From Geofilum rubicundum JCM 15548 (GTDB lineage Bacteria; Bacteroidota; Bacteroidia; Bacteroidales; Marinilabiliaceae), in contig NZ_BAZW01000002.1 of NCBI RefSeq assembly GCF_000974365.1, forward strand, positions 124,001 through 188,000: 64,000 nt of DNA, read 5' to 3'. The notes beneath the pieces are model-generated. The model worked only from the letters and a program-made list of their open reading frames with translations, did no database searches and had not been told where the DNA came from. Below are positions 58,514 to 64,000 of this stretch, piece by piece; position 1 is the stretch's first letter; every line of letters begins with the position of its first letter. Made by a program: the position numbers and the translations under genes.

Positions 58514-61500
58514 ATGAAACGATATAGCATTGTTTGTAAGGTAATGGCAGGGACCTTTTTACTGTTGTCCGGTACTTTATTTTCCCAGAACAGGCACGAG
58601 GTGACCGGAAAGGTATTGTCTCCTTTTGACGGAAAACCCATTCCCCATGCAGTAGTTACTGCAGTCGGTCTTTCGGAGCCTGTGGAGACTGACAGCACCG
58701 GTTTTTTCACTATGGAGGTGCCGGTTCTGGAGGGTTTTGTTCAGGCCTGGGCCGAAGGTTATTACACGGCGGAGCAAAGACTGGATAGGGAGGGACCCTT
58801 TTTGTTTATTCTGATACCTCAACAAAAAATCAACTACAGTGAGCAGATCCTGCTTCCGGGCAGACAAGAAGCGTCCCGTCTGAAAGCAAGCAAGGTGACC
58901 AATATCAGCCATAAAGACTTTTCAGAGGGTGCCCTGTCTCTGGGACAGGGCATTCAGAATAAGATTCCCGGACTGCAGGTGATCAATCAAAGTGGTATGC
59001 CCGGTGAGGGTTATGTGTTTCAGGCACGTGGCATTAAGTCCTTTGTCAGTAATAGTTCTCCCTTGATTGTGGTGAACGGGATGCCTTTGTTTCCGGATTA
59101 TTCTGAATCGCGGGTTATTTCGGGTTACACCACGGACGTTTTGAAGCTTTTTGCAGCGACAGATATTAAAAACGTCAGTTTTTTGCAGGGCGCAGAGGCG
59201 TCGGTATTTGGTTCGTTGGGAGCCAACGGGGTTCTGATGATTGAAACGGATGATGCCAGTGATATGGATACCCGGGTGGAGTACATCGCCCAGTTTGGCG
59301 TTTCGCAGAAAGCCAAATCTTTGCCGGTGCTCGACAGGGTGGGTTACCGGGAATACATTGGTAAAATGGCGCTTACCCGCTATGACGACATGGCGGTGGT
59401 GTTGCAGGAGTTCCCTTATTTGAAAGATGATCCGGATTATTTCTACAATTATCTCTACAACAACTCCACCAACTGGCAGGAAGAGATCGCTCGTCCGGCC
59501 ATTGTTATGGACAATACCTTGAGAATAAAGGGGGGAGATGCCATTGCCAAGTACAATTTGACCTTTGGTTTTTTAGATGAGCAGGGGGTCATCGACAATA
59601 CCGGGTTTTCGCGCTACAGCATGAAGTTGAATGCCAATATTAACGTGAGTTCCCGACTGGAACTATATGCCCATATGGCTCTGGCCTATTACAATAATAA
59701 GCTACAGGAACAGGGTTTGCAGCGGGAAACCAATCCGCTGATGGTGTCCCTTTTCAAGTCGCCTCTTTTTCATCCTTATCAGAAGGATTTCAACAACAAC
59801 GTTATTCCTGCCTATGCACCCATTCGGGATGCAGAAGGCCATATTCCGGTCAACAATGCCGTAACCAATCCACTCGCCCTTATCAACCAATCTTTGGTCG
59901 AAAGTCAGGCTTATGACGTACTGATGAATGCCGGATTGAAATACCAACTGACCCCGGATTGGATGCTTTCCGGGATGGTGGGATTGTTTCAGAACTACAA
60001 CCGTGAAAACGTGTTTTTTCCGGGTCTGACGGACCGGACCATTATGCCCCTGGTGGGTGGTCTGGCCGAAAATACGGTTCGTTTGGGTATTGGGGAAACG
60101 TCCAATTTGTTTTACAACCTGAATACTTCTTACAAGGCTGCTTTTAATGATCAGCACCGGGTGGTGCTAACGGGTGGACTGCAATCGGCCATCACCCGGC
60201 GGGAGTACGATTCCGGATCCGGAAGAAATACCAGTTCCGATTTTTTCCGGACATTGGACAATGTGAGTAACATTGGCCGGTCTTTCGATGGCTACATCGA
60301 CGAATGGATTTGGATGAATTTTTATGCCAATGCCGCTTATTATTACAGGAACCTGGCGAGCTTAGGTGTAACAGCCTCTTTGGATGGCACTTCAGCCTCG
60401 GGTCGGGATGCCAGCCGCTATGGTATCTTCCCCTCTGTGAATGCTGCCATTTATCTGAAGAACACGGCTTTCTTACGGGACCTGAACTGGATCAATCGCT
60501 TGGATCTGAGAGCTGAAGCTGTCACTACCGGGAACAGTCATTTCTCTTCCAGTATCGGGCAGTATTATTACTACAACCAGGTTTTCAGACAATTGTCGGG
60601 TATCGTTCGGGCGAATGTGCCCAATACCCTGTTGGAATGGGAGAAAAACCATACCCTGAATGCCGGATTGGACCTGTCGGTTTGGAACCACCGACTGGAT
60701 CTTTCAGTGGATGTTTATCGGGGATTATCCTCGGATGTGATATTGGGTCGACAAGTATCACCCGTGCTCGGCTTCCCGGTCATTATGGACAATATGGCTG
60801 AAATACAAAACCAGGGGGTGGAGCTCGGGTGGCAGTATTATGTGCTCAACCACCAGGATTACCACTGGGTGTTGGGGGCCACCGTGTCCAAAAACGAAAA
60901 TAAACTGACCAGTCTGGGAGGCGAAGCACCGGTTGTCAATGAGTTTGCCGATGGTTCGGCCTTGATTTCAGAGGAAGGCGGACCTGTTTATGCTTTTTAT
61001 GGCCATACGACCAAGGGCGTATATGCCTCGGACCAGGACGCGGCTCAGGATGGTTTTACGGACTTTTCAGGACGTCCTTTTCAGGTGGGGATGTTCGCTT
61101 TGTCAATCACAACGCGGATGCGGTGATTGATGAAGCCGACCGAAAGGTCATTGGAAATCCGAATCCGGATTTCTTTGGAAGCGCCTTTACTTCACTGCGG
61201 TATAAAAGCGTGGAGTTGTCGGCCAACTTTATCTACAGCTATGGTAACTCGGCTTACAATGCGGTTCGCCGTCAGGGGGAAGCGATGACCGGTTTTGAGA
61301 ATCAACTGACTTCGGCCGCTCGGGCCTGGTCGATGGACGGGCAGACAACCGACATGCCCAGAGCCGTTTATGGGGATCCCATGGGCAACAGTCGGTTCTC
61401 CGACCGTTGGGTGGAGGATGCTTCTTTCCTGAAATTGAAGGAGCTCACCCTATCCTATGCCTTTGACCAGTCCTTCCTGTCCTTTATTAAGGGCGGCCGG

Positions 61501-61656
61501 GTTTATGTCTCGGGTGAGAATTTGCTGACGGTGACCGATTATCTGGGGAGTGACCCTGAATTCTATTATTCGTCCCATCCGATGATGCAAGGCTTTGATC
61601 TCGGAAAAGTGCCGCACCCACGTACCCTTAAGCTGGGATTCAGGCTTCAATTTTAA
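58514..61656 (+). CDS. Second, diverged SusC/RagA-family transporter (one frameshift)
   Basis: About 1,047 residues. The likely start is MKRYSIVCKVMAGTFLLLSGTLFSQ at 58514 (a typical signal peptide); an in-frame ATG at 58484 adds ten residues. It has a carboxypeptidase-like domain (TGKVLSPFDGKPIPHAVVTAVG), a plug with a non-canonical end (FLQGAEASVFGSLGANGVLMIETDD) and a barrel. The frame breaks near 61090 in a GGGG run; one base restores FQVGDVRFVNHNADAVIDEADR, a typical SusC calcium-binding-like segment. It is only distantly related to the first SusC here and is paired with the SusD-like gene after it. Confidence 0.88.
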
Positions 61657-61688
61657 ATGATTATCCGATTTGATTTAAAGATTCAACT

Positions 61689-63344
61689 ATGAATAAGTTA
61701 CATATCAATTTCCGTTTTTGGTGGCCAGTGCTGGGTCTCTTACTGTTGGCCGGATGCAGTGATTATTTCGCGGTGAACCCGGATGATGTATTGTATGAGG
61801 AGGATTATCCTTCCAGCATTACAGAGTTGTATTCGGGTTACATGGGTATTGCCGCAAAAGTACAGGAAGTGGCCGATCAGGCCTTGTTGCTGGAAGGTAT
61901 CAGAGGCGATTTTCTGGAACCCACCGAAAATGCCGGCGCTGATATTGTGGATCTGTACCACTACAAAGAAACGGTCAGTAGTGATTTGGCCAGTCCCAGA
62001 GCTTATTATGCGGTTATACTGAATGCCAATGATTATCTCCATCATGTGGGCACCTTTGTGCAGAACAATCCGGTTTCACTTGAAAAGGAAACACTGGAGG
62101 CACTGGTGGGCGGCGCCCTCCGCTACAAGGCCTGGGCTTACCTGATGTTGGCCAAATTGTATGGAGAGGCGGTTTGGGTGGATAGTCCCTTTGAAGCCTT
62201 TACTACTTTGGATGGACATCCTCTGATGGATTTTGATGAAGTCGTGGCCGAATGCATCCGAATGATAGAGGAAGGCGTCGTGGTGAATGGAGAGCAAATA
62301 AATGGAAAGGGCAAAATCAGGTGGTCCAACGTATTGTTCCCCGGAGTGGGCGACAGTCCGGCCAACCTGCAGTGGAACCGCATTTGTCCCGACCCCGACC
62401 CCTTGCTGGCTGAGCTGTATCTTTTTGCGGGTAATTACCAGCAGGTCGTGAACCACTGTTTGGCCATTATCCGTCAGGGTGGCACTGAAAGCAGTTTCCA
62501 GGTGAACAAGAGTGAATGGGGTGGCGAATGGATCAATTTCTTCCGGGATTTTGTCCGTAAAGAGGCCATTTTTATGTTCACCTACGATTACAACCTCAAG
62601 CAAACCAATCGTTTGGTGCCCTACTATTCCAATCTTTCCCCCAATGATTACCTGCTGCGTCCCTCCGAAGCATCCATGGCGCGTTTCCAACAACAGGTCA
62701 GAATCGACGGAACACTGGGAGATCCCAGTCGGGGCGAGGGCAAAACCTTTGCCCTGTTAAACGGGCAATGGGTGGTCAACAAATTTATTTCGGCCCATGG
62801 TTCAACCGACCGTGTTTATCGGGAGGATGTGATCATCAATCTTTACCGGGCAGCCGACATTCATTTGTGGTTGATTGAGGCTTTGGGACAACTGGGACGT
62901 TTCGAAGAGGCCCTGACTTTATTGAATGGGGGTATTGAGACCTATTTTAATACCACCGAGGGGGTTTTCATGCCGCCTTTTGAAGCCTATCCAACCACCT
63001 TGTACCGTACAGGGAGTACCAGTGAAGGTGCCAATCAGGGCATTCGGGGACGGGTACTGCTGGGTAAAGTGGGTGAAGATATTGTTCGTGATCCATCTGA
63101 CGATGTCAGCGAGGATCAGAAGACACTGGACCTGTTGATTGCAGAGGAAACACTTATGGAAAGCGCAGGAGAAGCCAAGGCACTCTTTGCTTTAATGCGC
63201 ATGGCCAGAAGATGGAATGATCCCGCCATTTTGGCCGATCGTGTCAGTGCGAAATACCCTGAAGGGAAACGCAGTGAGATACATACCAAATTGATGAACC
63301 CCGATAACTGGTTTATAAGTTTTGATTTGGACTTGAATCAGTGA
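61689..63344 (+). CDS. Second SusD/RagB-family lipoprotein
   Basis: A 551-residue predicted outer-membrane lipoprotein (signal ending LLLLAGC). SusD features are CSDYFAVNPDDVLYEEDYPSS, the helical repeat segments (LEALVGGALRYKAWAYLMLAKLYGEAVWV, DPLLAELYLFAGNYQQVVNHC) and the C-terminal LLIAEETLMESAGEAKALFALMRMARRW. It is clearly different from the first SusD, so the operon has two separate SusCD pairs and probably handles two related ligands. Confidence 0.9.
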   Translation: MNKLHINFRFWWPVLGLLLLAGCSDYFAVNPDDVLYEEDYPSSITELYSGYMGIAAKVQEVADQALLLEGIRGDFLEPTENAGADIVDLYHYKETVSSDLASPRAYYAVILNANDYLHHVGTFVQNNPVSLEKETLEALVGGALRYKAWAYLMLAKLYGEAVWVDSPFEAFTTLDGHPLMDFDEVVAECIRMIEEGVVVNGEQINGKGKIRWSNVLFPGVGDSPANLQWNRICPDPDPLLAELYLFAGNYQQVVNHCLAIIRQGGTESSFQVNKSEWGGEWINFFRDFVRKEAIFMFTYDYNLKQTNRLVPYYSNLSPNDYLLRPSEASMARFQQQVRIDGTLGDPSRGEGKTFALLNGQWVVNKFISAHGSTDRVYREDVIINLYRAADIHLWLIEALGQLGRFEEALTLLNGGIETYFNTTEGVFMPPFEAYPTTLYRTGSTSEGANQGIRGRVLLGKVGEDIVRDPSDDVSEDQKTLDLLIAEETLMESAGEAKALFALMRMARRWNDPAILADRVSAKYPEGKRSEIHTKLMNPDNWFISFDLDLNQ

Positions 63345-63380
63345 GCTATTTATTTTTTGTTAATTAAAAATTGATTGTTA

Positions 63381-64000
63381 TGAAAACATTATTTACCGTA
63401 ATTGCTTTGTCCCTGGCCGTGGCCGGATCTGCACAGACCGTGAAAAAATGGCAAGGGGCCTCATCCGAAGTCTGGGATTTTGTGACGCCCAATTGGTTGC
63501 CGGTGGAGGGTCTCCCACTTCCCACTGTTTTGGCAGAAGGAGACCATGCCTTGTTTGATGATTCGAGATATGAGAAGGAAGGTGCTGAAAAAGTTGTGGT
63601 TGGCGGAACGCTTAACCTCGGCGGTGTTGAGGTCAACAACAGTGAGGCCTTTCCCTATGTTTTTGAGCCCGGGGTAGAAGTAGAGGCCAAACTTACCGGA
63701 GCCGGGGCCCTTGTAAAAGAAGGAGCCGGAGAACTGACCACCAATGTGGTCAACGAGCTTTTGGGTGGTACCATTGTCCGGGAAGGCATGCTTACCTCGC
63801 CCAAGGTCGACGATCCCAATGTGTTTGGTCCCAAAGTCCGACTGGAGGGGGGCACCATTCAATTGTCCACCAGTGCCTCCGGATCGACCAGTTACACCAT
63901 GAATTCAGAGATCGAGATTCCGGAAGGATCTACCGGAACCGTGATCGCACACCGTTACTCCGTATTTCTTAACCACTTAACCGGTTCAGGAACCCTTCAT
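63381..64000 (+). CDS. Secreted protein with autotransporter-associated beta-strand repeats (3' end outside window)
   Basis: Only the first 206 codons are present. A signal peptide (MKTLFTVIALSLAVAGSAQ) is followed by a beta-helix-like sequence with the autotransporter-repeat pattern (KLTGAGALVKEGAGELTTNVV, GGTIVREGML, VRLEGGTIQLSTSASG). Such repeats form long solenoids in secreted proteins, sometimes with an attached enzymatic domain. It lies 36 bases after the second SusD gene and is probably part of the operon. Its catalytic or binding function cannot be judged from the visible part. Confidence 0.75.

Noticed and set aside
1-64000. tRNA, rRNA, CRISPR, insertion sequences, prophage
   Set aside because: No tRNA TpsiC-like element with a cloverleaf, no spaced direct repeats, no transposase or phage motif was found on reading the gaps.

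Overview
The window looks like a chromosomal piece of a Bacteroidota bacterium, probably a marine or alkaline Marinilabiliales-type organism; that finer placement is inference. The support is two SusC/SusD pairs, a hybrid two-component regulator (HTCS), the CCDC81-type HU/SPOR protein, and repeated TAnnTTTG -7 promoter elements in place of sigma70 boxes. I see no rRNA, tRNA, CRISPR array, insertion sequence or phage gene.

Layout. 1-2811 (-): mannan-use genes (GH27 alpha-galactosidase, GH26 beta-mannanase, GH130 mannosylglucose phosphorylase cut by the window edge). 3121-13899: housekeeping genes (dnaE, trxA, a CNT nucleoside transporter, a bifunctional-nuclease family protein, two coupled LPG-synthase-type membrane proteins, rsmA/ksgA, mgtE). 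14054-31099: a phosphoesterase, an orphan protein, priA, rpoN, a PAP2-like membrane protein, pdxB, transketolase, an HU-SPOR membrane protein, a GT2 glycosyltransferase, a KAS III enzyme, lpxH and two thioredoxin-fold lipoproteins that lack the CxxC motif. 31344-43321 (-): a complete branched-chain amino acid operon, ilvD-ilvB-ilvN-ilvC-leuA-leuC-leuD-cimA-leuB. 43649-64000: an HTCS regulator divergent from a polysaccharide-utilisation-type operon made of FAS1 lipoprotein, SusC, SusD, two more FAS1 lipoproteins, a second SusC, a second SusD and an autotransporter-repeat protein cut by the window edge.

The best regulatory find is upstream of ilvD: a 19-residue leader peptide with eleven consecutive Leu/Val/Ile codons, a consensus promoter, a 14-bp terminator-like hairpin and a competing 9-bp antiterminator pairing. 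Together these make a textbook ribosome-mediated attenuator. A second set of mutually exclusive hairpins lies between ilvC and leuA. The operon also carries a Leptospira-type citramalate synthase, implying isoleucine synthesis from pyruvate.

The accessory system of most interest is the FAS1-rich double SusCD locus, which has no recognisable glycoside hydrolase in the part visible here. Caution: about eleven frameshifts interrupt otherwise well-conserved genes (including the essential dnaE), most of them repaired by adding one base, often in a short homopolymer. They look like indel errors of a draft assembly rather than real gene decay, so I annotate these loci as single genes.
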